DNA from: Rhodospirillales bacterium | GTDB taxonomy: Bacteria; Pseudomonadota; Alphaproteobacteria; Rhodospirillales; Casp-alpha2 | Direction of reading: 5' to 3' | DNA: 64,000 nt | Assembly: GCA_018662225.1 (NCBI GenBank) | Contig: JABJGO010000073.1 | Coordinates: forward strand, 1-64,000 | In this document: positions 35,693-47,472 of the stretch, one piece after another | Layout of the letters: every line of letters begins with the position of its first letter | Numbering within the stretch: the first letter of the stretch is position 1 | Translations under genes and position numbers: made by a program | The notes under the pieces: generated by a model | Database searches by the model: none | Seen by the model: the letters and a program-made list of their open reading frames with translations, nothing else | Told to the model about the DNA's origin: nothing

Positions 35693-36409
35693 ATGTGGTT
35701 CTCAAGACTGTGGACTCGGAGATGCATCGTAATGACGATCGCTGCATTGTCCTTTGTTTTCGCAAATGTTGCATATGCTGACGAGGGTACAATCGCCCTT
35801 GGTGGCAAGATGTACGATAAATGGTTCAAGGTGGTTGGGGCCCCGAAACCGGAAGAAACACACGTGGCTTGGCCATCATCCAATACCAAGAAAAAAGGTA
35901 ATGCCACCCACCGCTGCAAAGCCTGTCATGGCTGGGATTATCTGGGGAAAGACGGCGCATATTCCTCTGGCTCCTATCAAACTGGCATTGCGGGTGTCCG
36001 CAGTTTTGATGGTGGTAATCCTGTAGATGTTGTGGCCATTTTGAAAGATTCCACGCATGGGTTCGGTAGCGACATGTCTGATGCTAACCTGATGGCGTTG
36101 GCAACATTTGTTACGGAAGGCCAGGTCGATATGGACAAAGTTATCGACCGCGAAGCCAAAACATTTGCTGGCGACCCGGTGCAGGGCAAGGAGTACTACG
36201 GCACCATGTGTGTTAACTGCCATGGGGCCGACGGTATGTTGCCAAAGGATATGCCCCCGCTTGGCAAACTTTCCAACAAGAATCCCTGGGAAGTCATGCA
36301 CAAAATTCTCAATGGGCAACCGGGTGAAGGTATGCCTGGACTGAGGGCACTGCCGATGCAGGTTACCTCAGATGTGGGTGCCTATATTCAGACGTTACCC
36401 AAGGAATAG
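35693..36409 (+). CDS. Exported dihaem cytochrome c
   Basis: A 238-residue periplasmic cytochrome with a signal peptide (VMTIAALSFVFANVAYA, cleavage likely after about residue 29). Two haem-binding sites are seen, CKACH at 75-79 and CVNCH at 173-177, each followed by a class I-like domain; distal Met candidates lie in GLRALPMQVTSDVG. It is the first gene of a three-cytochrome module. It may carry electrons to or from the NapC-type protein and b561 downstream. AGGAGG lies 6 bases before the ATG. Confidence 0.9.
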   Translation: MWFSRLWTRRCIVMTIAALSFVFANVAYADEGTIALGGKMYDKWFKVVGAPKPEETHVAWPSSNTKKKGNATHRCKACHGWDYLGKDGAYSSGSYQTGIAGVRSFDGGNPVDVVAILKDSTHGFGSDMSDANLMALATFVTEGQVDMDKVIDREAKTFAGDPVQGKEYYGTMCVNCHGADGMLPKDMPPLGKLSNKNPWEVMHKILNGQPGEGMPGLRALPMQVTSDVGAYIQTLPKE

Positions 36410-36420
36410 AAACTTCTACG

Positions 36421-36458
36421 ACAAGGCCTTTCGTTATTTTATACACGAAGGGCCTTGT
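36421..36458 (+). terminator. Hairpin between the cytochrome c and NapC-type genes
   Basis: ACAAGGCC (36421-36428) pairs with GGCCTTGT (36451-36458), with an additional TTTCG/CGAA contact in the loop. No U tract follows, so it is more probably an attenuator or mRNA-processing stem that lowers downstream expression than a full terminator. Confidence 0.45.
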
Positions 36459-36481
36459 TGCTGCCGAATTGGACGTATCGC

Positions 36482-37063
36482 ATGCAAACATTAAAGCGCC
36501 TTTGGCGATGGTTTTTTGCGCCTAGCCAGCGATATGGTTGGGGTGGCATTTTTATTGTTGGCGGTATTGCGGGAATTATATTCTGGGGAGGGTTCAATAC
36601 CTACATGGAATATACCAACACGGCGGAGTTCTGTACCTCGTGCCATGAGATGCGCGATACGGTCTATCAGGAATACAAGAAATCATCTCACTACAAGAAT
36701 CCATCAGGCGTCAGGGCTATATGCTCCGATTGTCATGTGCCCAAAGACTGGACGGCGAAACTGGCTCGTAAAATCAGGGCGTCTAACGAGCTCTACCATA
36801 AAATTGTCGGCACGATTGATACACCGGAGAAATTTGAGGCGAAACGACTGGAACTTGCGGAACACGTGTGGGCCGAAATGAAGTCGAATAATTCCCGGGA
36901 GTGCCGAAACTGTCACGACTATGATGCGATGCATTTTGAAAAACAAAAAAGGCGCTCGGCTGAAAAAATGCAGGAGGGCATCAAGGAAGGAAAAACCTGT
37001 ATTGAGTGTCACAAGTTCATCGTTCACAAACGCCCGGAAGACTATGAAGACGATGACCGCTAA
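36482..37063 (+). CDS. NapC/NirT-family tetrahaem cytochrome c
   Basis: A 193-residue membrane-anchored quinol dehydrogenase. One N-terminal membrane helix (WGGIFIVGGIAGIIFWGGF, about 20-38) precedes four haem sites: CTSCH 51-55, CSDCH 81-85, CRNCH 141-145 and CIECH 173-177, the NapC/NirT count and spacing. Such proteins pass electrons from menaquinol or ubiquinol to periplasmic reductases. No terminal reductase gene lies in this cluster. The ATG at 36482 is chosen because the hydrophobic anchor starts right after it. Confidence 0.92.
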   Translation: MQTLKRLWRWFFAPSQRYGWGGIFIVGGIAGIIFWGGFNTYMEYTNTAEFCTSCHEMRDTVYQEYKKSSHYKNPSGVRAICSDCHVPKDWTAKLARKIRASNELYHKIVGTIDTPEKFEAKRLELAEHVWAEMKSNNSRECRNCHDYDAMHFEKQKRRSAEKMQEGIKEGKTCIECHKFIVHKRPEDYEDDDR

Positions 37064-37150
37064 TGGATGAGGGTATCGACGCCTGCCAAATACGATTGCT
37101 TGCGGCGCCAAACCGGTCTCTGTGGCCCCGGAAACAATTTTAGAATATGC

Positions 37151-37840
37151 ATGCGAATGAAAAGCATCACTGACAAAAAAGAAATACTGGTTTGGGACAG
37201 AGCAACCAGAGCATTCCACTGGACCCTGGTCCTTATGGTCGCCCTTTGCTGGCTCACTTCTGAGGCTGAAGGTGTTCTGTTCTGGACACACTTAGTTTCT
37301 GGTTACGGAGTCCTGGCCTTGGTTATTTTCCGTCTTGCATGGGGCTTTCTCGGCAATAGACACGCTTTGTTCAAAGGCTTTGTCTGCGGTTGGACTGAAG
37401 TACGTGACCATGCCAAGGGTTTAATGGCCCTAACCCCACCTCGGCATATAGGTCATAACCCGCTAGGCGGTTGGATGATTATGACCCTGCTTACCGGACT
37501 GGTTTTAGTTGTCGCCACCGGATTATTCTCTGCTGATGACGGAGATGCAGGTCCTTACGCTGTGCTTTTAAGCCCTAAAGTTGCCGACGCTTTATCAGAG
37601 ATTCATGAAGTACTTTCCTCATTTCTTTTGGCCTTGATATCAGTGCACGTTCTGGGCGTCGTAGCGGATAGCCTGTTAGGCCGCGAAAATCTTGTTAAAG
37701 CTTTGTGGACGGGCGTCAAACGAGTGGCAGCTAATGAACCTGAAAATGATGCAGAGGAGCCCTCCGTTTGGCGGCTAATTGTAGCGCTTGTTTTGGCGGC
37801 AATAGGGCTTGCTGCGGTGATCTGGGTTGCTCCCGTATAG
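37151..37840 (+). CDS. Cytochrome b561-type membrane protein
   Basis: A 229-residue integral membrane cytochrome with four hydrophobic segments. Haem-ligand histidines are plausible in VWDRATRAFHWTLVLMVALCW (first helix), RHIGHNPLGGWMIMTLLTGL and EIHEVLSSFLLALISVHVLGVV. The architecture matches di-haem b561/NiFe-hydrogenase b-type cytochromes that shuttle electrons from quinol to a c-type partner. The third gene of the module. The frame opens at 37067; ATG 37151 (or 37157) gives the family's normal N-terminus. Confidence 0.88.
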   Translation: MRMKSITDKKEILVWDRATRAFHWTLVLMVALCWLTSEAEGVLFWTHLVSGYGVLALVIFRLAWGFLGNRHALFKGFVCGWTEVRDHAKGLMALTPPRHIGHNPLGGWMIMTLLTGLVLVVATGLFSADDGDAGPYAVLLSPKVADALSEIHEVLSSFLLALISVHVLGVVADSLLGRENLVKALWTGVKRVAANEPENDAEEPSVWRLIVALVLAAIGLAAVIWVAPV

Positions 37841-37920
37841 AAAGTGTCAGCCTTGGACCGTCTCATTCGGCCCGATTATAGGCATTCACTCGATATGCCT
37901 CTTACCAAATGGAATACGGT

Positions 37921-39636
37921 TTAATCCCCCGCCGCCACACCCTCACGCCTTGGATCAGCGCCGCCTTCCAGCGTGCCGTCCGGCGTGACCCAGATGCCTT
38001 GCAGGCCACTAACGGATTCGCGGATGTCTATTTCGTGGCCCATGGCTTCCAATGCCGGTTGCAGGGCCACCAGCGGCGTGCCCTCTTCCAGTCGGGTTTT
38101 CCAGTTCTTGTTGAGCGCATGGGGTAGGTCGATGGCTTGCTGGATGTTGAGGTTCCAGTCCAGTGCCGCGATGATTGTCTTGGTCACATAACCGATAATG
38201 GAGGAACCGCCGGGTGACCCGATGGCCATGACCAGATCACGTTTCTGGTCCAGCACCAGCGTGGGTGACATGGAGCTGCGCGGGCGTTTGCCGGGGCCGG
38301 GTCGGTTGGCAATCATCCGGCCATCCCACTCGGCCCAGAACGAGAAATCGGTAAGCTGGTTATTGAGCAGGAACCCGCTGGTCATCAAGCGTGATCCAAA
38401 CTGGGTTTCGATACTGGACGTCATGGACACAGCATTCCCATCGCCATCCACAATGCTGAAGTGTGTGGTGGAGAGCCCCTTTTCGACGGTGTCGGGCGCT
38501 AAGTTACTTTCTTCCAATGGCTCCGGATTGCCGGGTTCGGCATCCGGCGTGGCGTGTTCCGCCGAAATAATTTCAGCGCGGGTGCGTAAGTACCCTTCGT
38601 CCAGCATACCTGTGGGGTGCGGCACGAAATCGGAATCAGCCAGATACATATTGCGATCGGCGAAGGCCAGGCGACTGGCTTCGGCGATCAGGTGGACGGC
38701 TTGGAGCGAATGGGGCTCCAGCGCCGCCATATCAAAATGCTCCAGGATACCCAAAATCTGCAACGTGGTGATACCACCTGATGATGGCGGGGGCATGCCG
38801 CACACGGTGTATTCCCGGTACTCACCACACACCGCACCGCGCTTTACGGCCTTATATCCCGCCATGTCGGCCATGGTTAGTTGGGTGGGATGTAGTGGCG
38901 CATTTTGCACGGTGCTGGTAATGGCCTCGGCAATCTGGCCGGTGTAGAACGCGTCCGCGCCACCGCCCGCGATCAGCTCAAGCGTTTCGGCCAATGCCGG
39001 ATTGGTGAGCATGGTACCCACCGGATGGGGCTGACCGTCGGACCTGAAAAAGTACGCCTCGGTTTCCGGGAAGCTATGAAGATAGGTATCGTTTGTTGAC
39101 AGATAGTTCATGCGGTCGCTGACCGGGAACCCGGCGCGGGCCAAATCGATAGCAGGTTGGAACAACCGCTTCCAGGGCAGCTTACCCCGTTCGTTGTGGG
39201 CCAGTTCCAGCATGCGGATAACGCCCGGCACGCCAACAGACAATCCCCCCACAACGGCGTCATAGAAATCCAGCGCTTCGCCGTCCGCGCCCATAAACAT
39301 GGTGGCAGTGGCGGATGCCGGGGCCATTTCGCGACCGTCATAGGCATCAACGGTTCCCTTGGCCGCATCATAATACATCATGAACGCGCCACCGCCGATA
39401 CCCGACGATTGCGGTTCCACCAGTGTCAGGACCATTTGCGCCGCGATGGCCGCGTCCACGGCCGAGCCACCGGCGCGTAGCACCTCAAGCGCCGCATCCG
39501 TGGCATAGGGGTTGGCCGTGGCCGCCATATATTTGGACGCGGTTACCGGTTCAGACGTGCTGACCATTTGGGCGTTAGCCGTGCTGCCGACAAACACCGC
39601 CAAGATGAACGATAGTGCAGTTGTGATGATGGGCAT
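37921..39636 (-). CDS. ggt: Gamma-glutamyltransferase
   Basis: Periplasmic enzyme that transfers or hydrolyses the gamma-glutamyl group of glutathione. The 571-residue precursor has a signal peptide ([21 protein letters not shown]). The autoprocessing site [21 protein letters not shown] supplies the catalytic N-terminal Thr of the small subunit near residue 390, and [20 protein letters not shown] and [18 protein letters not shown] are typical binding loops. Length normal (about 560-580). Convergent with the cytochrome module. Confidence 0.95.
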   Translation of the reverse strand: MPIITTALSFILAVFVGSTANAQMVSTSEPVTASKYMAATANPYATDAALEVLRAGGSAVDAAIAAQMVLTLVEPQSSGIGGGAFMMYYDAAKGTVDAYDGREMAPASATATMFMGADGEALDFYDAVVGGLSVGVPGVIRMLELAHNERGKLPWKRLFQPAIDLARAGFPVSDRMNYLSTNDTYLHSFPETEAYFFRSDGQPHPVGTMLTNPALAETLELIAGGGADAFYTGQIAEAITSTVQNAPLHPTQLTMADMAGYKAVKRGAVCGEYREYTVCGMPPPSSGGITTLQILGILEHFDMAALEPHSLQAVHLIAEASRLAFADRNMYLADSDFVPHPTGMLDEGYLRTRAEIISAEHATPDAEPGNPEPLEESNLAPDTVEKGLSTTHFSIVDGDGNAVSMTSSIETQFGSRLMTSGFLLNNQLTDFSFWAEWDGRMIANRPGPGKRPRSSMSPTLVLDQKRDLVMAIGSPGGSSIIGYVTKTIIAALDWNLNIQQAIDLPHALNKNWKTRLEEGTPLVALQPALEAMGHEIDIRESVSGLQGIWVTPDGTLEGGADPRREGVAAGD

Positions 39637-39700
39637 TATTTATCCTCTGAATTCCGGAACATGCTACTCTGCCTATCCCATAAGTGAAACAGGCTTTGAT

Positions 39701-39835
39701 ATGGATTTGGACGCGGATAAAGGTTGGTTGATTGTCATGGGGGTATGCTTCGTGGGCGTTCTGTATTGGGCCTTCCGGTCGGGCAGGCCGCGGACTGATG
39801 ATCGCGGCTCAGACCACAAACCGCCATTGCGTTAA
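39701..39835 (+). CDS. Possible small membrane protein
   Basis: An open frame of 44 residues starting MDLDADKGWLIVMGVCFVG, with one membrane segment (about 9-27) and a charged C-terminal tail (GRPRTDDRGSDHK). The ribosome site is weak, and I cannot relate it to any family. The longer frame from 39512 overlaps ggt and is unlikely. It lies between the divergent ggt and panB promoters. Confidence 0.35.
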   Translation: MDLDADKGWLIVMGVCFVGVLYWAFRSGRPRTDDRGSDHKPPLR

Positions 39836-39918
39836 TGTTTGTGCAGTGCACCATTTTTTTCTGATTTCTGCATCATAGTCTGATATGGTCCCCCGGTATT
39901 ATACAGGAAACCACCGCC

Positions 39919-40758
39919 ATGAGCGTCACACTTGAGTCCAAACAACGCATCACCGTCCCGGAAATCCGTAGCCGCAAGGGCACAGAGCCGCTGGTGTGTC
40001 TAACCGCTTATACGGTTTTGACGGCGCGCTGGCTGGATGATTACACCGACGTATTGTTGGTGGGTGATTCGCTTGGCATGGTCATTTACGGCATGGAAAA
40101 TACGCTCAGCGTGACGCTGGATATGATGATCGCACACGCCCAAGCCGTCATGCGCGGATCAAAACGAAGCTGCGTCATGGTGGATATGCCGTTTGGCTCC
40201 TACGAAGAAAGTCCACAGATGGCGTTCCGTAATGCAGCGAGGGTGATGAGCGAGTCCGGTGCATCCGGCGTTAAAATCGAGGGCGGTGTTGAAATGGCCG
40301 AAACCATTTCGTACCTCACCAAACGCGGCATCCCGGTCATGGGTCATGTGGGCCTGACCCCGCAATCGGTGCAGGCCACCGGCGGTTTCAAAACCCGAGG
40401 TAAAGGTGAAGATGATGCCAAGGCGGTATTGGCCGACGCCAAAGCCGTGGAAGAAGCCGGCGCCTTTGCGCTTGTGATCGAAGGCACCATGGAGCAACTG
40501 GCCCGCGACATTACCGAATCCGTAGATATTCCCACCATCGGCATTGGCGCGTCGGCGGCCTGTGATGGTCAAATTTTGGTAACCGAAGACCTGGTTGGCC
40601 TGTTCATGGATTTCACGCCCAAGTTCGTGAAACGCTACGCCCTGTTGGGTGAACAGATCGAAGCCTCGGCCAAAGCCTATGCCGAAGATGTGCGGGCCGG
40701 ACGTTTTCCGGGGCCGGAGCATCAGTTTGGCATGAAGAAATCCGTCGAAACCGAATGA
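39919..40758 (+). CDS. panB: 3-methyl-2-oxobutanoate hydroxymethyltransferase
   Basis: First step of pantothenate synthesis, adding a hydroxymethyl from methylene-tetrahydrofolate to ketoisovalerate. The 279-residue product shows [56 protein letters not shown], the conserved [29 protein letters not shown] and [30 protein letters not shown]. The length is typical (260-280). Overlaps panC by 4 bases (ATGA). Confidence 0.96.
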   Translation: MSVTLESKQRITVPEIRSRKGTEPLVCLTAYTVLTARWLDDYTDVLLVGDSLGMVIYGMENTLSVTLDMMIAHAQAVMRGSKRSCVMVDMPFGSYEESPQMAFRNAARVMSESGASGVKIEGGVEMAETISYLTKRGIPVMGHVGLTPQSVQATGGFKTRGKGEDDAKAVLADAKAVEEAGAFALVIEGTMEQLARDITESVDIPTIGIGASAACDGQILVTEDLVGLFMDFTPKFVKRYALLGEQIEASAKAYAEDVRAGRFPGPEHQFGMKKSVETE

Positions 40759-41619
40759 GTGATTCGTCAGGCCCTCCAACGGTCCGAACCGTCGCCGATC
40801 TGCGCGCCGCCGTCGCCACGTGGCGCAGCGCAGGTGAGACCATTGCGCTGGTGCCCACCATGGGGGCGCTGCACGAAGGGCATTTGAGCCTTGTACGCGC
40901 GGCCCACGCCAATGCATCCAAAGTAGTGGCCACGTTGTTCGTTAATCCCACCCAGTTTGGCGAGAACGAAGACCTGAGCACGTACCCGCGTGATGAAGAC
41001 CGGGACCGTGAACTGTTTGCGCAAGAAAAAGTCGATCTGTTGTTCGCGCCCGCTATTGACCAGATGTACGGTGAGAACGATTCCACCCGCATTGATGTGG
41101 GTGAACTGGGCACGTGTCTGGACGGTGAATACCGGCCCGGCTTTTTTGTGGGCGTGGCGACCGTTGTGGCGAAATTGTTACTGCAATCATTGCCCGATGT
41201 GGCCCTGTTCGGGGAAAAGGATTTCCAGCAGCTACAGGTCATCCGCCGTATGGTCAGCGACTTACATATCCCGGTGGAAATTATGGGTGTGCCCACGGTG
41301 CGTGAGGCCGATGGCCTGGCACTTTCATCGCGCAATGCATACCTCACACCAGAAGAACGTGAGGCCGCCCCCGCTCTATACAGCGTTCTGAACAAGATCG
41401 CTGATGCGGCCCGTTCAGGCGGTGATCTGCCCGCTGCTATCGATGATGGCATGGACGAACTGCGCGCCGCCGGGTTCAGCAGCGTGGATTATCTGACGGT
41501 ACGAAACGCCGACACATTTGCGGTTATTGACGCCTCAACAGATTTGCAAAGATTCCCTGGTCGTGTGCTGGGTGCGGCGCATTTAGGCAAAGCGCGGCTG
41601 ATTGATAACGTGAAACTGT

Positions 41620-41621
<2 letters not shown>
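40755..41621 (+). CDS. panC: Pantothenate synthetase
   Basis: Joins pantoate and beta-alanine with ATP. The 288-residue product has the HIGH-like [60 protein letters not shown] (the KMSKS-related region) and [15 protein letters not shown]. Normal length. Translationally coupled to panB. Its stop overlaps the first of the GANTC sites ahead of ccrM. Confidence 0.96.
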
Positions 41622-43407
<1,786 letters not shown>

Positions 43408-43466
43408 GCGGGGGGTCCTGCGATCAATGTTGAATCAACTGTGCCACAGGATGGGTGCCGGGCGTA

Positions 43467-43988
43467 ATGACAATTTTTGTGGTGGCATATCCGCTGGTCG
43501 GGCATTCCGATGATCAGGCGATCAAAAAGTTCAGACGACACCACGATCAGGCAAAAGCAGACCTGATCGAGCCACATTTCACCTTGGTCTTCGCTATCAC
43601 CACATTCAGTTACGAAGACGTGCTGGCGCACACCCGTCACCTAGCGGTTGAGTTCCAGCCCTTTGAAGTTCTGTTAAACAGGCTGGTTCCCTTTGCGGAT
43701 CAGTTTACGGGCGAGCACAAATTGTTTCTATGCGCCAGCAAGGGCGAACGTCAGTTGATCAACCTGCACAATCGATTCTACGAAGGCCGCTTCATCACTG
43801 CCATGCAGATTGAAGAAGACTTTGAGCCTCACATGACCATTGCCACCGCCAGAACCGTGGAGCAACTGGCCGAGACACAGGCCGCCTCGGCGGCTTTCAA
43901 GTTGCCGATCTACAGCAGTATCGACGCGTTGAGCGTTATTCAGATTGAGGACCGTGGAATTGTTCGCATGACAGAGGTGGCGCTTTAG
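43467..43988 (+). CDS. 2H phosphoesterase superfamily protein
   Basis: A 173-residue protein with two H-x-T motifs: EPHFTLVF near residue 38 and EPHMTIAT near residue 123. Their spacing fits the 2H superfamily that includes 2'-5' RNA ligases and cyclic phosphodiesterases. The substrate is likely an RNA end or a cyclic nucleotide but cannot be named. The start ATG at 43467 (MTIFVVAYPL) matches the usual beginning of the fold better than 43455. Confidence 0.8.
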   Translation: MTIFVVAYPLVGHSDDQAIKKFRRHHDQAKADLIEPHFTLVFAITTFSYEDVLAHTRHLAVEFQPFEVLLNRLVPFADQFTGEHKLFLCASKGERQLINLHNRFYEGRFITAMQIEEDFEPHMTIATARTVEQLAETQAASAAFKLPIYSSIDALSVIQIEDRGIVRMTEVAL

Positions 43989-44086
43989 GCTTTGGGCGTT
44001 AGTGGGTTCAACGCATCCCCGGAATTTCTGTGCTTGCGCATGATAAGGTATGTAAGGGCTATCGGTTTCTGGCCCAACTCGAAAAT

Positions 44087-46027
44087 TTATTGAGTATTCG
44101 GTTCTAATCGAGCGGCGCCGTTTGGCAGCGTAATTGTGACGGTTGTTCCCTTGCCAACAGTGCTTTGTATGTCTATTTCACCGTCGTGGAGATCCGCTAG
44201 GGATTTGGCAATTGATAATCCGAGACCAAGGCCATCCTGAGTTTTGTCGAAATCTATATCACCCCTGATGAATGGGTCTGTCAGGGTTGGAATTTGATCT
44301 GCTGGTATGCCCTGTCCGGTGTCCGTGACTTCGATCACGCTGCATCCGTTCTTGTCCGCCACTCTCAGCACAACCTCGCCATCTTTTGGTGTGAATTTAA
44401 TGGCGTTGGACAAAATATTGACAAGGATTTGTATCAGTGCGCGCCTATCCGCATGGATTGAGCCTAGATTTTCCTGAACCACTTTGGTGTACCCAACACC
44501 TTTGTTTTGGGCCTGACCAGCGGTCATGGCGTAACACTCAGAGACCACGTCCTCTAAGACCAGTTGCTCCTTGCTCATGCTACGCTCGCCGAATTCTATC
44601 GACGAAACATCAAGGACGTCGCTTACGAGACTTAGCAAATGCGTGCCACTGGTATGGATATCCTCTGCGTATTCTTTGTTTTTATCAGAGCCAAGTGGCC
44701 CAAAATATTGACGAACCAACATATCAGAAAAACCGATTATCGCATTCAGAGGTGTGCGTAATTCATGACTCATGGCCGCCAGGAAAAGGGTTTTAGCCCG
44801 GTTAGCTGCTTGCGCCTTAACGTTAGCCGCATAAGCCTGCGCCCTGTTTTTTTCGAATAAGATTCCAACCGCAATCAACGTCAAAATAGAGAGCGCCGAA
44901 AACATTATGAATACAAGCCGGGTCGTGGATTGAAATTGACTAACTTCCTCAACGTCAATTTCCGTCGTCATTCCAAACCCTAATGCCGAATCCCAAAGCC
45001 AGGCACCTATAACGGGCACACCTCGATAGTCTCGGTACCCCTCAAGATTCATCCCTGATTCCCCGGCGATGGCACTCTCCGCCATAAGGGTTAGAGGTAA
45101 CTGATTCCTGGGTTCTACAGATTTCTCACCATGAAGAAGGTTAACTTGTGGATCACGGATTTGAATATTGAGGATGCTTTTGTGCCCATCTGATATTAAG
45201 CCGGCTTTGCGTAAATCATCGTCGAATCGACTCTCGCTGATAAGCTGTCCCTGTTTATTAAAACCATATGTTTCCCCACTCACACCTAAAACAGCACTCG
45301 AAAAGAGGGCGGTGAAGTGTGTAAACGGGTCGATGCGTAACAGCAAAACAGCAGAAACGTTTTTGGATGAGCTATATATAGGAGCACCAACAAACATTGT
45401 CGGTGGCAAGTCCGTACTTGTGCCCCTTTCAAGGGGGACATCCGAATATTGAGGTAAACTCATAGCCGTTTCGCCCGCCCAGATTTTATCGAGAAATCCG
45501 TGTTGTTTGGCCAAAAGGTTGACGTTTCCGACATTTTCGTTGCGTGAGGACGCAAGATTGATTGAGTCGGGTCCGATAATGAAAAAGCCCTTGAATCCCT
45601 TGGCAGTGGCTACCGGTCGGAACCAATTTCTTAAATAGTTCTGTGCTGGCGATGATAAAAGGGCCACTTTTGTATGGGGTATTTTGAGAAGGGTTGCGCT
45701 GTGATCCTGCATTTCCCTAGTACTTGCCCAAAGTAATGCATCCGAGCGTTTTTCATGAACCCAACTGCGAACGGCCTGTTGTGTGGTGGAGAGCATGGAT
45801 TTGAGTGATGCTCCGGCCGCCGCCCGCACATCGTCCTCGATTTTTCCTAAAGTAATCCAGGCACCCAAGACAATGACGAGAATGGCAGGCAGCACCATTT
45901 TTAACGTTATGGCATTCTTTATTCTCACATCAACTCCCAAGAATTCCTGCCCCGCAATCTGTTTAGAATGAGTCAAGAGTGAGTTATCTATATTGCCTTT
46001 CGATATATTGTCAATTGATAGATGCAT
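44087..46027 (-). CDS. Membrane sensor histidine kinase with extracytoplasmic sensor
   Basis: A 646-residue kinase. The first membrane segment is at about 44-60 (VLPAILVIVLGAWITL), a large periplasmic sensor follows (62-370, Cache-like, containing FFIIGPDSINLASSRNENVG), and a second segment lies at about 372-392. The HisKA box MSHELRTPLNAIIGF places His near 421; HATPase motifs ILVNILSNAIKFTPKDGEV, DTGQGIP and GLGLGLSIAKSL are complete. There is no receiver domain. It starts 15 bases after the sulfatase stop on the same strand, so it may be the sensor that controls this cluster. The start could be later (Met44). Confidence 0.9.
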   Translation of the reverse strand: MHLSIDNISKGNIDNSLLTHSKQIAGQEFLGVDVRIKNAITLKMVLPAILVIVLGAWITLGKIEDDVRAAAGASLKSMLSTTQQAVRSWVHEKRSDALLWASTREMQDHSATLLKIPHTKVALLSSPAQNYLRNWFRPVATAKGFKGFFIIGPDSINLASSRNENVGNVNLLAKQHGFLDKIWAGETAMSLPQYSDVPLERGTSTDLPPTMFVGAPIYSSSKNVSAVLLLRIDPFTHFTALFSSAVLGVSGETYGFNKQGQLISESRFDDDLRKAGLISDGHKSILNIQIRDPQVNLLHGEKSVEPRNQLPLTLMAESAIAGESGMNLEGYRDYRGVPVIGAWLWDSALGFGMTTEIDVEEVSQFQSTTRLVFIMFSALSILTLIAVGILFEKNRAQAYAANVKAQAANRAKTLFLAAMSHELRTPLNAIIGFSDMLVRQYFGPLGSDKNKEYAEDIHTSGTHLLSLVSDVLDVSSIEFGERSMSKEQLVLEDVVSECYAMTAGQAQNKGVGYTKVVQENLGSIHADRRALIQILVNILSNAIKFTPKDGEVVLRVADKNGCSVIEVTDTGQGIPADQIPTLTDPFIRGDIDFDKTQDGLGLGLSIAKSLADLHDGEIDIQSTVGKGTTVTITLPNGAARLEPNTQ

Positions 46028-46041
46028 ACAATCATAATAAT

Positions 46042-47472
46042 CTATTTCTCAACTGGCGTGAAATCGTAATCATCCATGGCGATGATAGCGTCCATGCCGC
46101 CCAGCTCTTCGATGCGCATCGCTTGATCGGCGAAGGCCTGGTCGTTGGCGGCGTCGGCATCCACGATCTGGAACAACGCAGCGTGGCACTGTGCGCGGGT
46201 TTCGGCATAGGCCAAATCAGTGCCCAGGTCGCGGGTTTCCAGCCGGTCGTCTTCCATATCAAACAATTGTGGATCGTAGCCGGGATAGTAGCAGTATTTC
46301 CAGCGCCCCACCCGAACCATGAACATGCCGGTGATGGAGCCGCCGTCGTGGTATTCGCTGAGGATCGCGCGGTCGCGGGCGTCACTATTGGCAATCTGGA
46401 TCAGGTTTTCGCCAGGGCGGTCTATATCTTTACCGGCACCCAACCCAGTGGCTTCCAGAATGGTGGGGTGCAGATCGATCAGTGATGTGGGCGTGGTTAC
46501 GGCTTTGCCTTTGGGGATACTCGCACCGGCCATGATCATGGGAATGGCCACGGATTCCTCATACATATTGCCCTTGGTCCACATACCCTTGGTGCCCAGC
46601 ATCTCGCCGTGATCGCTCACATAAATTACCAGCGTATTATCTGCCTGACCGCTGTCTTCTAGAGCGCGCAGAACCTGCCCGATGTTGTGGTCCAGATACG
46701 AGCACATACCGTAGTACGACGCCACGGCGATGCGCCGACGCTCATCGTCGAAATGGTCGTCATAATTGTAGAGCCGCCGAATACCTTGCACCACTGGATT
46801 GTCTGTGCCATCGCCCGCAACAACAGCACGGGGCAGTTCCATTTCGTGGGCCGGGTACAGGTCGTAGAATTCCTGCGGCACAACAAGCGGATAATGTGGC
46901 GTGATGTAGGATGTGAAAAGAACCCATGGTTTATCCGTGTGTTCTCCAGCTTCATACCTGAGCCAGTGACAGGCATCGCGGGTTATGTCTCGATCCATGA
47001 CCGTATAGTCACACTCACCGGCGCCGATGTTGTGGGAAAATTCTTCGGTCACACCCCAAACGGGAGCGTCCTTTCGAATGAGACCGCGAACCCACCCGAT
47101 ACCATTTCTCACGTGCAGCGAGTGAGCCTCGCTCAGAAAGCCGTTGTCATCGTCGGTGGATCGGTAGTGCAGCTTGCCCACAGATGCCACGTGATGCCCG
47201 GCTTCAATCAGTTTATGGCCCCAGCCGGGTTGTGATCCGTCGTAGGGCTGCGCGTTGCTCCAGAACCGGTTCTGGTGCACGTACCTGCCGGTGGCGATAG
47301 ACGCCCGGGCAGGCACACAGATGGGGGCCGGGGTATAGGCATTGTCGAATCGGGTGCCGCGCGCGGCCAGTTTGTCCAGATTAGGCGTTTTAACGACCGG
47401 GTGACCGTAGCACCCACTGGCATCGCGCATGTGCTCGTCCGACATCAAGATCAGGACGTTTTGCCCGCTCAT
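46042..47472 (-). CDS. Sulfatase-family hydrolase
   Basis: A 476-residue type I sulfatase. The formylglycine site CVPAR (52-56) begins with Cys, so it needs a formylglycine-generating enzyme that is not in this window. N-terminal metal ligands lie in ILMSDEHMRDASG and the alkaline-phosphatase-fold motif VIYVSDHGEMLGTKGMW is present. The substrate is unknown: choline sulfatases, aryl- and sugar sulfatases and phosphonate monoester hydrolases share this layout. No signal peptide, so it is likely cytoplasmic. Overlaps the PfkB kinase by 4 bases. Confidence 0.88.
   Translation of the reverse strand: MSGQNVLILMSDEHMRDASGCYGHPVVKTPNLDKLAARGTRFDNAYTPAPICVPARASIATGRYVHQNRFWSNAQPYDGSQPGWGHKLIEAGHHVASVGKLHYRSTDDDNGFLSEAHSLHVRNGIGWVRGLIRKDAPVWGVTEEFSHNIGAGECDYTVMDRDITRDACHWLRYEAGEHTDKPWVLFTSYITPHYPLVVPQEFYDLYPAHEMELPRAVVAGDGTDNPVVQGIRRLYNYDDHFDDERRRIAVASYYGMCSYLDHNIGQVLRALEDSGQADNTLVIYVSDHGEMLGTKGMWTKGNMYEESVAIPMIMAGASIPKGKAVTTPTSLIDLHPTILEATGLGAGKDIDRPGENLIQIANSDARDRAILSEYHDGGSITGMFMVRVGRWKYCYYPGYDPQLFDMEDDRLETRDLGTDLAYAETRAQCHAALFQIVDADAANDQAFADQAMRIEELGGMDAIIAMDDYDFTPVEK

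Noticed and set aside
39512-39700. Upstream extension of the small ORF at 39701
   Set aside because: It overlaps the ggt signal peptide region on the other strand and has no ribosome site.
40613-41452. 279-residue minus-strand open frame
   Set aside because: It covers panB and panC in antisense; both are well-conserved enzymes, so this frame is an overlap artefact.
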